Source: Methanocorpusculaceae archaeon UBA425 (GTDB taxonomy: Archaea > Halobacteriota > Methanomicrobia > Methanomicrobiales > Methanocorpusculaceae). From it: a stretch of DNA of 64,000 nucleotides. Below are positions 35,444 to 44,351 of the stretch, piece by piece; within the stretch, counting starts at the first letter, position 1, and every line of letters starts with the position of its first letter. The stretch lies in contig DAWV01000008.1 in the NCBI GenBank assembly GCA_002506085.1, positions 19,628-83,627 of the forward strand, read 5' to 3'. The notes beneath the pieces are model-generated. The model worked only from the letters and a program-made list of their open reading frames with translations, did no database searches and was not told where the DNA came from. Position numbers and translations under genes: made by a program.

Positions 35444-35509
35444 TTTTTTTACTTACAGATTTGCCTTTTTTTTATCACAAACAAACATTATTAATCCCAA
35501 CGAATCAAA

Positions 35510-36718
35510 ATGAGTTTTATGTCACATGACGTTGTAGTCTACTCTCTTCCCGGTTGTCCTCATTGTAAAACTATGAAAGCTTTCCTTGACAAAAACCATA
35601 TAGAGTATTTCAATTTTGATGTGGGTGCTGATGAAGAAGCAGCCGCAGAGATGATTAAAATATCCGGGCAGAGGGGTGTTCCGGTTACTGTTATTGATGG
35701 TGATAAAATCGTTGTCGGAGACGATACGAAAAAAGTCATGGAATATCTGGATGGTCAGGTACCGGCAACAACAGTGATAGGGGATACTGGAATTGAAAAT
35801 CATGATCTGGTAATTATCGGGGCAGGTGCCAGCGGTCTGTCTGCTGCCATGTATGGGGCCCGTAAAAATATGGATATGGTAGTAATCGGCGGCACGATTG
35901 GCGGGATGGTAACCCAGAGCCTGGTCGTTGAAAACTATCCGGGCATTCCGGATGTCTCGGGTGAAGATTTGATGAAAAAAATCCATGACCATTCGATAAA
36001 ATTCGGAGGGAAGGTTGTTGAGGATGTTGTAACCGGCATTTCCAAAACCGGCGATATCTTTACCATAGAAACACTGGAGGGAAAGGTCTTTACCTCAAAG
36101 GCAGTCATTGCAGCCACTGGGAGGTCTCCACGGCTCTCTGGTGCGAAAGGAGAGGCAGACTATCTCGGGAAAGGTGTTGCCGTCTGTACTACCTGTGACG
36201 GTCCGCTCTACAAAAACAAAGTCGTAGGTATTCTCGGCGGAGGAAACACAGCCTTTGATATGGCTCTTGAGATGAGTGATATTGCATCAACGGTTCATCT
36301 GATTTCCCGGAGTAAACTCAAAGCCGATGAGGTATTAATTGACCGGCTCAAAGCCAAGAAGAACATTGTTTATCATATCGGATACACGGTTTCAGAATGC
36401 TCGGGCGGTGATTTCATTGAATGCGTTCTTATGCAGAAGGTCGGCGGTCTATCTAAGATTCTTGGAAAGAAAGAAGAAAAACTCACTCTTGACGGGCTCT
36501 TCTTAGGAATAGGTCTTAATCCCAACACCTCTATCTTCGAAGGACTCATCGCAATGAATCCATACAAAGAAATCATTGTCGATATTGACTGTAAAACAAA
36601 TGTTCCCGGATTTTTTGCAGCAGGAGATGCAACATCCATCAAAGCAAAACAGCTGGCGTCATCTGTAGGCGAGGGTGTAAAAGCTCTCCTTTCGGCATAT
36701 GACTACCTGAAAAACTAA
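35510..36718 (+). CDS. Glutaredoxin-thioredoxin reductase fusion protein
   Basis: The 402-residue protein joins two redox modules. Residues 6-82 are a glutaredoxin-like domain with active site CPHC (16-19) and the cis-proline segment GVPVTVI. From residue 98 comes a thioredoxin-reductase flavoprotein: FAD motif GAGASG (104-109), redox pair CTTC (226-229), second nucleotide-binding GGGNTA and C-terminal GFFAAGDATS. It could pass electrons from flavin to its own glutaredoxin domain. The NADPH-specificity residues are not obvious, so the donor may not be NADPH. Confidence 0.9.
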   Translation: MSFMSHDVVVYSLPGCPHCKTMKAFLDKNHIEYFNFDVGADEEAAAEMIKISGQRGVPVTVIDGDKIVVGDDTKKVMEYLDGQVPATTVIGDTGIENHDLVIIGAGASGLSAAMYGARKNMDMVVIGGTIGGMVTQSLVVENYPGIPDVSGEDLMKKIHDHSIKFGGKVVEDVVTGISKTGDIFTIETLEGKVFTSKAVIAATGRSPRLSGAKGEADYLGKGVAVCTTCDGPLYKNKVVGILGGGNTAFDMALEMSDIASTVHLISRSKLKADEVLIDRLKAKKNIVYHIGYTVSECSGGDFIECVLMQKVGGLSKILGKKEEKLTLDGLFLGIGLNPNTSIFEGLIAMNPYKEIIVDIDCKTNVPGFFAAGDATSIKAKQLASSVGEGVKALLSAYDYLKN

Positions 36719-36994
36719 CTCCCCTTTTTTTATTTTAAATAGGACGTACGCGGTGTTCTTACCCCATAAAACTTAGAAGACTCGCAGTTACCTGTTCAAC
36801 TCGTTCATTTTCATATAGACTGCCCATCTCCCTGTACTCATTTTTTGCTCAAAAAACGAAATATTCTTCATGACCCTAATACATTCCATGCGTATAAACG
36901 CCCGAATCGCCAATTGAATCTTTGCTCTCTGCGATTTTTCTGCCATTGCCTGACTCGGCTAGCTTTGCTATCTCCTCGATAAACTGGAAGTTCT
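36719..36994 (-). other. Intergenic region with decayed open frames
   Basis: On the minus strand two short frames are visible just downstream of the acetyltransferase gene. One has 52 codons starting MAEKSQRAKIQLAIRA (36800-36955) and the other reads NFQFIEEIAKLAESGNGRKI. Both end early. They may be remnants of a small accessory gene, such as an antitoxin-like protein, but I cannot assign either. Confidence 0.3.
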
Positions 36995-37540
36995 CTATTT
37001 CATCACTTTTTCAAAACGAAACATTTCATCATCTGACGATTCTCCAAAAAACTCATTGGGATTGTTTAGGTCAGGGTGCTTTGAGTTGAAAAACTCAACA
37101 ATGTGAAATCCACAGCAATTCACATAGAAGTGTATGTTTCTTTTCTCAAAATACGGCGTACAGGTTTCCCACACTTTCGTTTCCGGGTGTAGCTGCTCTA
37201 TTGCTTTCCATGCTGCCTGACCGATACCTTTACTGTGAACAGTCGGAATAACAAAAAACAATGCTAGTTCATTATGATTTGTTTCTGTATTTATGTGCAA
37301 AATTGCTCCACCGACATTCTTGCCATGAAGAGTAATACGGTATATTTCTGCGCCTTTCATATCCATACATTCCCCAATTGTCTGTTTGGATATGATTTCT
37401 TCGCCGTCCTCAAAATGTTCAGATCTTACGCCAAATTCATCCCGCGCGCCATAGCGAAACGCTTCCTGATTATCGAGGATAAACTGCTTTCGGTCTGCTT
37501 CTTCCATTGGTATAAGTTCAACTTGAATTTGTTCTTTCAT
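36995..37540 (-). CDS. GNAT family N-acetyltransferase
   Basis: The 181-residue protein has the GNAT core: beta segment YRITLHGKNVGGAIL, then FFVIPTVHSKGIGQAAWKAIE, where the acetyl-CoA pyrophosphate loop is normally Q/RxxGxG/A (here SKGIGQA), and a C-terminal YFEKRNIHFYVNCCGFHIVEFF. The acceptor substrate is unknown. It is a single gene flanked by gene-free stretches on both sides, with base use more AT-rich than the neighbouring ribosomal genes. Possibly acquired. Confidence 0.82.
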   Translation of the reverse strand: MKEQIQVELIPMEEADRKQFILDNQEAFRYGARDEFGVRSEHFEDGEEIISKQTIGECMDMKGAEIYRITLHGKNVGGAILHINTETNHNELALFFVIPTVHSKGIGQAAWKAIEQLHPETKVWETCTPYFEKRNIHFYVNCCGFHIVEFFNSKHPDLNNPNEFFGESSDDEMFRFEKVMK

Positions 37541-37869
37541 AACTTTTGTATCTCCTGCAAATTCAGATTTAACGGTTAATGTCTATGCTCATTTTACCAC
37601 CTGGACAAAGAAGTTTCTATTGATTGTGTCTTTATTTTACGGAATAATAGGGACTGCCGTCTATCAAATTCTTGTGTTACTTTACCGCACATGAGCATTG
37701 TTTGAGATTTCGATGATATTCCTCGATTTTAATCGCATTTCCCGCCAGGAGTTTTTGGCAGGAGTCATGATAGTTTTACTTTGATTTCAGAAAGTACAAC
37801 CCGAGAGTATGTGAGCTTTTCGGTTGAGAGCACACCGCGTAAGTCCTATTTAAAAAAGAGATTATGGAA
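37541..37869. other. Gene-free interval between GNAT and ndk
   Basis: No ORF, RNA or clear repeat is seen. The interval contains the promoter side of the acetyltransferase gene and the AT-rich end of the ndk transcription unit (TATTTAAAAAAG near 37848-37859). Confidence 0.5.
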
Positions 37870-38319
37870 TTACTCGTAAAGCTCGGACTCGTCAATCTTT
37901 TTGTAAGATACGAGTTCGGCCGGAGTAAAGTGGATGCCGATTTCACGTGCTGCACTCTCGGGAGAGTCTGCTGCGTGAATGACATTCTTTCCGATTGACA
38001 GGGCAAAGTCTCCACGGATGGTTCCGGGATTTGCCTCTGTCGGGTTTGTTGCACCGTTCATTTTACGGACAGTTGCCACAACATTGTCACCTTCGAGGAC
38101 AAAGCGGAAGACCGGTCCACTCATAATGTATGCTTTCATACCCGGGTAAAACGGTTTTGCGAGATGTTCCTCATAGTGCTTGTCAACAATAGATTCTGCA
38201 AGGACGCCGAATTTAGCGGCGACAACCTTGAATCCCTTCTTTTCAAAGCGGGACAGAATCTCACCGACGAGACCGCGCTGGATGCCGTCGGGTTTGATCA
38301 TCACAAAGGTGCGTTCCAT
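37870..38319 (-). CDS. ndk: Nucleoside diphosphate kinase
   Basis: The 149-residue enzyme moves the gamma-phosphate between nucleotides. It starts MERTFVMIKPDGIQRG and has the phosphorylated histidine H115 in NVIHAADSP. The start at 38319 is set by the family N-terminus and a GGAGTGA Shine-Dalgarno; a GTG 12 bp upstream is rejected. Last gene of the minus-strand operon L7Ae-S28e-L24e-NDK, a classic archaeal arrangement. Confidence 0.96.
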   Translation of the reverse strand: MERTFVMIKPDGIQRGLVGEILSRFEKKGFKVVAAKFGVLAESIVDKHYEEHLAKPFYPGMKAYIMSGPVFRFVLEGDNVVATVRKMNGATNPTEANPGTIRGDFALSIGKNVIHAADSPESAAREIGIHFTPAELVSYKKIDESELYE

Positions 38320-38327
38320 TTTTCGAA

Positions 38328-38519
38328 TCACTCCTTACCGCGTGCCTTACGACCTGCTGCGGTCCAGGCGACACGTCTGGGGATTCTGCCGAGCTTATAG
38401 TTGCTCTGGCATTTGGATGAGCAGAAATAGAAAACTGCGCCATCTTTTCTAACAAAGAGCTTGCCTGTTCCAGGTTCAAGCTGCTTTCCACAGTAACTGC
38501 ATGTATATGTATCCACCAT
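38328..38519 (-). CDS. rpl24e: Large ribosomal subunit protein eL24
   Basis: The 63-residue zinc-ribbon protein has CSYCG near the N-terminus and CSSKC in the middle, together forming the L24e zinc site, followed by basic RRVAWTAAGRKARGKE. The start follows the S28e stop by a few bases and the stop precedes ndk by 8 bp. Confidence 0.94.
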   Translation of the reverse strand: MVDTYTCSYCGKQLEPGTGKLFVRKDGAVFYFCSSKCQSNYKLGRIPRRVAWTAAGRKARGKE

Positions 38520-38524
38520 TTTGC

Positions 38525-38734
38525 TCACCGTCTGGAAAGTTTCTTTGCTTCACGTTCCGTCTCAAGGAGCATCAGAATGTCACCCTCACGGATAGGTCCG
38601 AAAGTGTTACGGGTAATGATACGCCCCTTGTTTGAGCCATCGAGGATGCGGCACTTTATCTGGGCTGCCTCACCGTGCATACCCGTAAGACCGAGAACCT
38701 CAATAACTTCTGCTGGCGTTGCATCATCGGGCAT
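38525..38734 (-). CDS. rps28e: Small ribosomal subunit protein eS28
   Basis: The 69-residue protein is S28e: EVIEVLGLTGMHGEAAQIKC, RNTFGPIREGDIL and the C-terminal LLETEREAKKLSRR. It is the second gene of the L7Ae-S28e-L24e-NDK operon, starting 4 bp after the L7Ae stop. Confidence 0.96.
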   Translation of the reverse strand: MPDDATPAEVIEVLGLTGMHGEAAQIKCRILDGSNKGRIITRNTFGPIREGDILMLLETEREAKKLSRR

Positions 38735-38738
38735 GAAC

Positions 38739-39107
38739 TTATCCTCTCAGTGCCTTAATCTGATTGCCAAGGTTCTCTACGAGTTCCTTACCTTTGCCGA
38801 CTTTTACGATTGCAACTGCAGTGCATCCAACATCAAGACCGCATGCGGCTCCTATGTCTGCCTGTTTGTTGATGAAAACATACGGAATTTCTTTTTCGTC
38901 TGCAAGTCCTGGAATGTGCATGACGATTTCTTCGGGTGCAACATCTGCGCCGATTAAAACGAGTGCTGCAATTCCACGCTCGACGGCTTTGGTTGCCTCG
39001 TTTGCGCCTTTCTTAATCTTTCCGGTGTCACGTGCAAGCTCAAGAGCTTCAAGTGCCTTATTTTGAAGTTCTTCTGGAACTTCAAACATCTGGTAAATCT
39101 TTGCCAT
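38739..39107 (-). CDS. rpl7ae: Large ribosomal subunit and sRNP protein L7Ae
   Basis: The 122-residue kink-turn-binding protein serves the ribosome, C/D and H/ACA sRNPs and RNase P. Typical stretches are KGANEATKAVERGIAALVLIGADV, PEEIVMHIPGLADEKEIPYV and GCTAVAIV. It is the first gene of its operon. L7Ae is known to repress its own translation in some archaea through a kink-turn in the mRNA leader; the leader here contains a hairpin and UGAUGA-like words. Confidence 0.96.
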   Translation of the reverse strand: MAKIYQMFEVPEELQNKALEALELARDTGKIKKGANEATKAVERGIAALVLIGADVAPEEIVMHIPGLADEKEIPYVFINKQADIGAACGLDVGCTAVAIVKVGKGKELVENLGNQIKALRG

Positions 39108-39507
39108 AATATACTCACTTCACTCGAGAGGTTTTACCCTCTGTCATCGCTCATCAGCGGTCATACTGGTAGGTACAAAACAGTCTCAGAATGAATCCGA
39201 ATTGTTCCCCCCGTACGGGGTAACCGTTGCTGGCGTAACTATACTTATAGGTGTGAATTTGAGATAAATATATGGTTGACAGCCTTGGGATAGCTCATCT
39301 GTCTTATTGGTATTTTTTTAGGATGCAGAGACATCAGGCATGTTTCAGAATGCCCCGCTCCATTGAAATAAAGTCTATTCACCCGACATAGCTCTATTCG
39401 TCCGGTTTTTGCATGACCGGTATTTCTGCCACTGCATAATGGCGGCGTTCTGCCAGTGTAAGAACCCCGGTATCCCGGGTCCATCCCCGCGCGTTGACAG
39501 TATAGCA
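39108..39507 (-). promoter_or_regulatory. L7Ae promoter and leader; otherwise gene-free
   Basis: On the minus strand a TATA-like CCTATAAGTATAG (about 39239-39251) precedes a leader of about 110 nt. The leader has a CCCCGTACGGGG palindrome near 39211-39222 and a perfect hairpin at 39127-39142 (AGAGG/CCTCT) flanked by TGATGA (39151-39156) and GATGAC (39143-39148). The rest to 39507 shows no supported gene. Confidence 0.45.
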
Positions 39508-41517
39508 TTACCTGATTTGATAAATATCAGCATCGTCTGATGAAAATACATTCACCAGATCCTGCAGAGGCAGGTTCACCGTATATATTTCCTGTTCAAG
39601 TTCTCCGACGAATAGATACGTTGCCCCGTATTTGTTCATCAGAGATACCGTCTGTGCTGGGTCTTCATAGATGGACTTCACATCCGCCATCCGTGCGGAT
39701 ATATCTCCAACCCCTGTTCTCCACCCGACCTCGTGTCCTGTCCAGCCAATGATTGTAGTCAGCCCGGTCATAGTAGAAATCCGCGAACTGTAGGTATAGG
39801 ATGTTCCTGCTGCTTCGACAATAATGTCCGAGGGCAAAGCCACGCTCTGAAGATATTGTATACCCTCATAATCCCCGGGGTGTGAGGTTTCCAGCCACGC
39901 TCCTCCGTCCAGTGTTCCGCCCGGATATCCGAGATTGATACCCCCCATAACAAATAAACCCGCAAGACAGACGAACACTACACATGCTGCAGCCAGCATA
40001 TGCTTTTGTTTCAGACGTGTAAACCTGTTCCGGAACCATTTCCCAAGAATAACCAGCGAGGAGGTTCCGAGAATGAACCATGCACAAAACCCGAATTTGA
40101 AGACAGTGTTCATCCGGTAATATGTATCACCCATGTAATCCTTGAGATAGAATATCTCCATAAAAATCAGAATGGCAAGTCCGATAACCCCGAATATAAT
40201 TTCAGGCTGCCACTCCCTCTTTGCGAGTAAAAGGATGATACAAAAGAGGGCTATACCCAACGATGCATATCCAAAGAGTCCGAGGATAATTGGAAGTGCA
40301 ATCAGCCAGGGATATTTTTTCAGAATGGAATATCCGTGGATGACAAAAATTACGAAGAAGAACAGGTACACTCCGAGGAATTCAATTACCGGAGATGGTG
40401 TAGTTACGAGGAAAAATCCCTGAATGCTTGACCCGCCGGCAGTAAACATCTGATACAAAAACGGGGCATAGGAGAATATTGACAGTACCGGTACGAGAGC
40501 GAACGGCAGAAGTTTTCTGAACTGATGTCCGTCGAATCTCCACCAGACCATAAACGCGACGACGAGATACACGCCGGCGTAGATTAGTACGTCCCATGAG
40601 TTCATGGATGGCATTGTTCCAAGGGAAAGCGAAAGAATCCCGATTAACAGATATTTTCTCCAGCCTTTCAGATCTTGCCAGCGGGTCATCATCACTGCAA
40701 GCAGACAGATGAAAAGCAACTGATTAAAACAGCCGAGAAGATGTGCATGCGGGTCGCCCCACAAAAAAGAAAAGAGAGGGTATTCATTGATAGTTACCCC
40801 GTTCCCGATGACCCGTGTGGAATTCCACCATGCCTGAACAGCTCCTCCGCTGGTAAATGCATTCCAGAAGAGCGCCGCATTCGGGATTATGAGTACCAGC
40901 ATCAAAATCCACTGGTGACGTTTGAGAAGCAGAACTCCTATTGCATAGGAAGATACCGATGCCAAGGCAAAAATCGTGGGAATCATCAGATTGAAGACGA
41001 CGGTACTTGTTCCAAGAGCAAGAATTCCAAGAACACCCATCATCCAGTGCCCGAGATAATAATAGATGTTGAGGTTTTCTCCGGCGAACCAGGGGTCGGT
41101 CGGGGTGACAACCGGGTTCTGCATGATGCTTCCAAGGAATGCGGCATCCATGAACTTCTCACCCGAGGGGATGATTCCGGGACTGAACCACCTGACAGTC
41201 AGGAGAAGAGCAAATGCTAAAAGAAAGAGAATATCCCACGTAATCTGATTCTTGAGGTCATCTTTCTGGTATTGTTTTTTGTATAATGCAAATCCGCCGA
41301 GGGCTGCGAAGAGAATCAGGACAAGCTGAACCGGTAGACCGGAAAGACCGAGATACCAGGATACAATTGTCAAAAGAAGAATCCCGACGGGATATGCCAG
41401 CCCATAGGATATTTTTCCAAGGGCTGGTTTGAGGTACGGGTAGAGAGTAATCTGGCAGAATTTTATGACGACAAGCCAGAGAATGACGGTAAGTATCTGG
41501 GATTCGATTGAGATCAT
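39508..41517 (-). CDS. DUF2298 (YYY) family multi-spanning membrane protein
   Basis: The 669-residue protein has 12 or more membrane helices. The family mark LNIYYYLGHWMMG is present, preceded by PTDPWFAGEN, and the C-terminal soluble part contains GWTGHEVGWR and GATYLFVGELEQ. DUF2298 proteins are large membrane proteins of archaea and some bacteria, with GT-C glycosyltransferase-like topology. An acidic residue pair in the first loop (GEKFMDAAF) would fit a GT-C active site; this is inference. Last gene of the glycan cluster. Confidence 0.85.
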   Translation of the reverse strand: MISIESQILTVILWLVVIKFCQITLYPYLKPALGKISYGLAYPVGILLLTIVSWYLGLSGLPVQLVLILFAALGGFALYKKQYQKDDLKNQITWDILFLLAFALLLTVRWFSPGIIPSGEKFMDAAFLGSIMQNPVVTPTDPWFAGENLNIYYYLGHWMMGVLGILALGTSTVVFNLMIPTIFALASVSSYAIGVLLLKRHQWILMLVLIIPNAALFWNAFTSGGAVQAWWNSTRVIGNGVTINEYPLFSFLWGDPHAHLLGCFNQLLFICLLAVMMTRWQDLKGWRKYLLIGILSLSLGTMPSMNSWDVLIYAGVYLVVAFMVWWRFDGHQFRKLLPFALVPVLSIFSYAPFLYQMFTAGGSSIQGFFLVTTPSPVIEFLGVYLFFFVIFVIHGYSILKKYPWLIALPIILGLFGYASLGIALFCIILLLAKREWQPEIIFGVIGLAILIFMEIFYLKDYMGDTYYRMNTVFKFGFCAWFILGTSSLVILGKWFRNRFTRLKQKHMLAAACVVFVCLAGLFVMGGINLGYPGGTLDGGAWLETSHPGDYEGIQYLQSVALPSDIIVEAAGTSYTYSSRISTMTGLTTIIGWTGHEVGWRTGVGDISARMADVKSIYEDPAQTVSLMNKYGATYLFVGELEQEIYTVNLPLQDLVNVFSSDDADIYQIR

Positions 41518-41620
41518 GGTAAATCAGGCTGATTATCGGATATGCTATAGATTAGGTTTTCCATCTCTGATAAATACTGCTGCCTCACGGGTGAGGTATT
41601 TTGCGCTGATTTATTCCTGA

Positions 41621-42577
41621 TTATACAGCATATAGTACCGTCTCGCAGGGCCACCAGGGATAAGGCGAGTATTGCCGCAGATAAAGGGCATAATCTTCAT
41701 CATACTCTCTGATGAGTTTCGGGATATCCCAGAGATCATCCGGCTTATGATACACACAGATGGCGAGTTTCGGATGCTCGGAGGTAATGTGATTTTTTGC
41801 CCCTTCAAGTGCATCCCGCTCGAACCCTTCGATATCCATTTTTATGAATGAGACTGGTTCTACGATATCCTTATCAAGGGAAACCATCTGGATGGTGGTA
41901 GATCCTGTTGCGCTAATGTGCGAATCCTCGGCCTCGGACGCATTAAAGCAGGCAGTTCCCTCCTCCTTACCTATACAACAGTTCCTGAAAACGATTTTGT
42001 CGAGGACATCTTTCTGCCAGCTGGAAAAATAATCAACGGCAATGGCGTAGTTTTTCGGATCAGGCTCATAGAAATATGTCCTGGAAAAATCACTGACACT
42101 GTTGATGAACATCTCCGTGATATCTCCGCGGTATCCCCCGCAGTTGATAAATACCTCATGATCGTTCAGCGATACGATTTTTTTATCAAAATATTGTTTG
42201 AAGGAGAAGTCACCCTCCTTATGATATGTTTTCATATCCTCTGTTAACCGGTACTGGAGCATAGAAATCAGCGTCCGGCGGGATTTGTCATCTGCGAGCA
42301 GATCGTAAAGTATCCGGTATTCTTTCTCGTGAGTAAAAATCCCGTCATGTGCTTCCTGCCAGAATCTCTTCAAAGAGGTGTCAACAAATCTCCGGTCCAT
42401 GCGGTATTTCGTTACGAGCGGAGCACAGAGGGAGACCATCAGTTTTTGCGCATAGGGATTTTTAGGAAACTGGATATCACGTATCTGTTCTTCAAGAAGA
42501 CAGCAGTTCTGTATTCTTTTAACGTCGGGATGTATCCCGCTGTAAAAATCATCTATCGTCATATCTTTAGATAACAT
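41621..42577 (-). CDS. FkbM family methyltransferase
   Basis: The 318-residue protein has a helical N-terminal region of about 130 residues and a C-terminal FkbM fold: VFINCGGYRGDITEMF as the AdoMet site, YFYEPDPKNYAIA, then VSFIKMDIEGFERDALEGA. FkbM enzymes typically O-methylate glycans or lipids. Its place between an AglD-like membrane protein and a DUF2298 protein suggests methylation of a surface sugar. Spacing is wider (about 70-100 bp) than in the first three genes. Confidence 0.88.
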   Translation of the reverse strand: MLSKDMTIDDFYSGIHPDVKRIQNCCLLEEQIRDIQFPKNPYAQKLMVSLCAPLVTKYRMDRRFVDTSLKRFWQEAHDGIFTHEKEYRILYDLLADDKSRRTLISMLQYRLTEDMKTYHKEGDFSFKQYFDKKIVSLNDHEVFINCGGYRGDITEMFINSVSDFSRTYFYEPDPKNYAIAVDYFSSWQKDVLDKIVFRNCCIGKEEGTACFNASEAEDSHISATGSTTIQMVSLDKDIVEPVSFIKMDIEGFERDALEGAKNHITSEHPKLAICVYHKPDDLWDIPKLIREYDEDYALYLRQYSPYPWWPCETVLYAV

Positions 42578-42649
42578 GTATCATACCTTTCCTATTGTTT
42601 ATCATTCGGAGCAGCCATAAATATCTTTATCTATTTCTCAGGCATAATC

Positions 42650-43651
42650 TCAGAGATTATTCTCGTCCTCTTTAAGTTTTTTCGTGTCTTCTTTGAAGAG
42701 TCTCTTCAAAAGGGACACCGCCCAGTCACCAAAGTAGTATAAAGAAATCACTCCTCCGACAAGTGTTACGAGGTTTTTAATCAGGTGATCGATTACCGCA
42801 ATCAGGAATGCGGTTGACGAGGCAACTCCGCCGAGTTCAAAAACAAGTGCAAGAGCCGCCTCATAGGTTCCAATCCCTCCGGGAGTAATTGGAACCGCCT
42901 TTATGAGATTTCCGATAACGATGGCGAGAAGAATCAGCATGAACGGAATATACACGGAAAACATCAGAGAGACAATATAACAGATGAGGACATCCATCAT
43001 CCAGATGACAATCGTGGTTCCTGACAGAAGACCAAATGAGGATACAGATGAGGAGACCTGTCTGAATTGTGCAAATATCTCCAGAATCTTTTTCAGGAAC
43101 GTATTCTCCGTATGCATCCATCTGGCAAGAAAGAGAACGAGAATTCCTATAACTCCGGCAATCACGACCAATATAATCAGCTGAATCAGCCATTCATATT
43201 CCGCCGGAATGAGAGTTATCAAAAACGGCAGAGAACAAAGTCCGAGAACAGCAATAATGAGGATGTCATACACTCTTTCTGCGATAAGCGAGGTGAATCC
43301 GTTTGTGTAGGGGGTTCCCTTTTCGTGTTTGAGAATAAACATCCTGACAAAGTCGCCGAGACGTGCCGGAAGAATCAGATTTGCCGTCTGCGAAACATAG
43401 ATGCATGCCGTGGAAAAGATGAGTCCGATCTTCGTCCCGAGACGTTTTACGATGTATTGATATCTGAATCCCCGTATAAACCACGCTAGAATGCAGATAC
43501 CTACAGCTGCAAAGAGCCATGACGGGACAAGTGCTTCCAGAATGCTCTCAATGTTTTCCTGTAGTTCATCCCAGACACGGAGTAACATAAACCCCAATAA
43601 GGCAACGGCAATCAGCGTTGGAATGACAATGGCACTAACTTTTTTCCACAT
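42650..43651 (-). CDS. AglD/UPF0104-type membrane protein (lysylphosphatidylglycerol synthase TM family)
   Basis: The 333-residue protein has about eight membrane helices and the family motif LPARLGDFVRMFIL with SLIAERVYDILI and VPITPGGIGTYE. Homologues act with dolichyl-phosphate sugar transferases or as flippase-like proteins in archaeal N-glycosylation. The start overlaps the GT2 gene by 17 bp. The C-terminal tail is charged (KEDTKKLKEDE) and cytoplasmic. Confidence 0.88.
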   Translation of the reverse strand: MWKKVSAIVIPTLIAVALLGFMLLRVWDELQENIESILEALVPSWLFAAVGICILAWFIRGFRYQYIVKRLGTKIGLIFSTACIYVSQTANLILPARLGDFVRMFILKHEKGTPYTNGFTSLIAERVYDILIIAVLGLCSLPFLITLIPAEYEWLIQLIILVVIAGVIGILVLFLARWMHTENTFLKKILEIFAQFRQVSSSVSSFGLLSGTTIVIWMMDVLICYIVSLMFSVYIPFMLILLAIVIGNLIKAVPITPGGIGTYEAALALVFELGGVASSTAFLIAVIDHLIKNLVTLVGGVISLYYFGDWAVSLLKRLFKEDTKKLKEDENNL

Positions 43652-44351
43652 GCAGTCTCCACCACATCTTCAGTATATCTTTACCCATGCCGGTTACATC
43701 TTTGAACCTGACGGTGGTTCCCGGACCCTGTGTCCAGATAACCGGGAATTCTTCTACCTTAAGTCCGGCTTTTTGTGCCAGCACAAGGGATTCCGTGTCC
43801 CAGAACCAGTGGGGAGCATGGATTTTTTTTACCAGTTCCTTCAATACCGTAGAACGGTATGCTTTGAATCCGCACTGATGATCCCTGAGTTTGCTTCCAA
43901 GGAATAATCTGACCAGGAAATTATATCCTCTGCTAGCGAGTTCCCGGTCGCCGCTTCTGACAATAGTACTGTCTTTCATCAGACGCGAGCCGGTTGAAAC
44001 ATCTGCTCCGTCTTCGATTCGCCCGAGAAGTTCCGGGAGATGTTTGATATCGGTTGCCAGATCGACATCATAGTAACAAAAAATATCCCCCCTGGATTCG
44101 GCTAGTGCACGGTTGAGAGCTCTGCCTCTCCCCTGTCTTTCATCAGAGTGAAGCAGACGGACCCGTGCATCTTTTCTCTCCCACTCCACCACATATTCGC
44201 GGCTTCCGTCGGTACTTCCGTCCTCTGCAATGATAAGTTCAAAACTTTTACCATACGCTTCGAGTGCTTCAATGGATTTCGGGATTGCTGTCTTCAAAGC
44301 TTCCACGTCATTGAAAACGGGGATTACTGCAGTGACGGTTACGCGTGTCAA
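43635..44351 (-). CDS. Family 2 glycosyltransferase, dolichyl-phosphate sugar synthase-like
   Basis: The 238-residue cytoplasmic enzyme has the GT2 pattern: TAVIPVFND, IIAEDGSTDGSREYV, the metal-binding YYDVDLATD and a C-terminal HQCGFKAYRS-like segment (DHQCGFKAYR). It likely transfers a sugar to a polyprenyl phosphate. The start is a TTG preceded by GGAGAA; no ATG or GTG stands nearby and the frame overlaps the flavoprotein stop by 4 bp. It pairs with the downstream AglD-like membrane protein. Confidence 0.92.
   Translation of the reverse strand: MTRVTVTAVIPVFNDVEALKTAIPKSIEALEAYGKSFELIIAEDGSTDGSREYVVEWERKDARVRLLHSDERQGRGRALNRALAESRGDIFCYYDVDLATDIKHLPELLGRIEDGADVSTGSRLMKDSTIVRSGDRELASRGYNFLVRLFLGSKLRDHQCGFKAYRSTVLKELVKKIHAPHWFWDTESLVLAQKAGLKVEEFPVIWTQGPGTTVRFKDVTGMGKDILKMWWRLHVEKS

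Noticed and set aside
39245..39508. 87-codon frame on the minus strand after the DUF2298 gene
   Set aside because: No start signal and no protein-like pattern; it lies in the gene-free interval before the L7Ae promoter.
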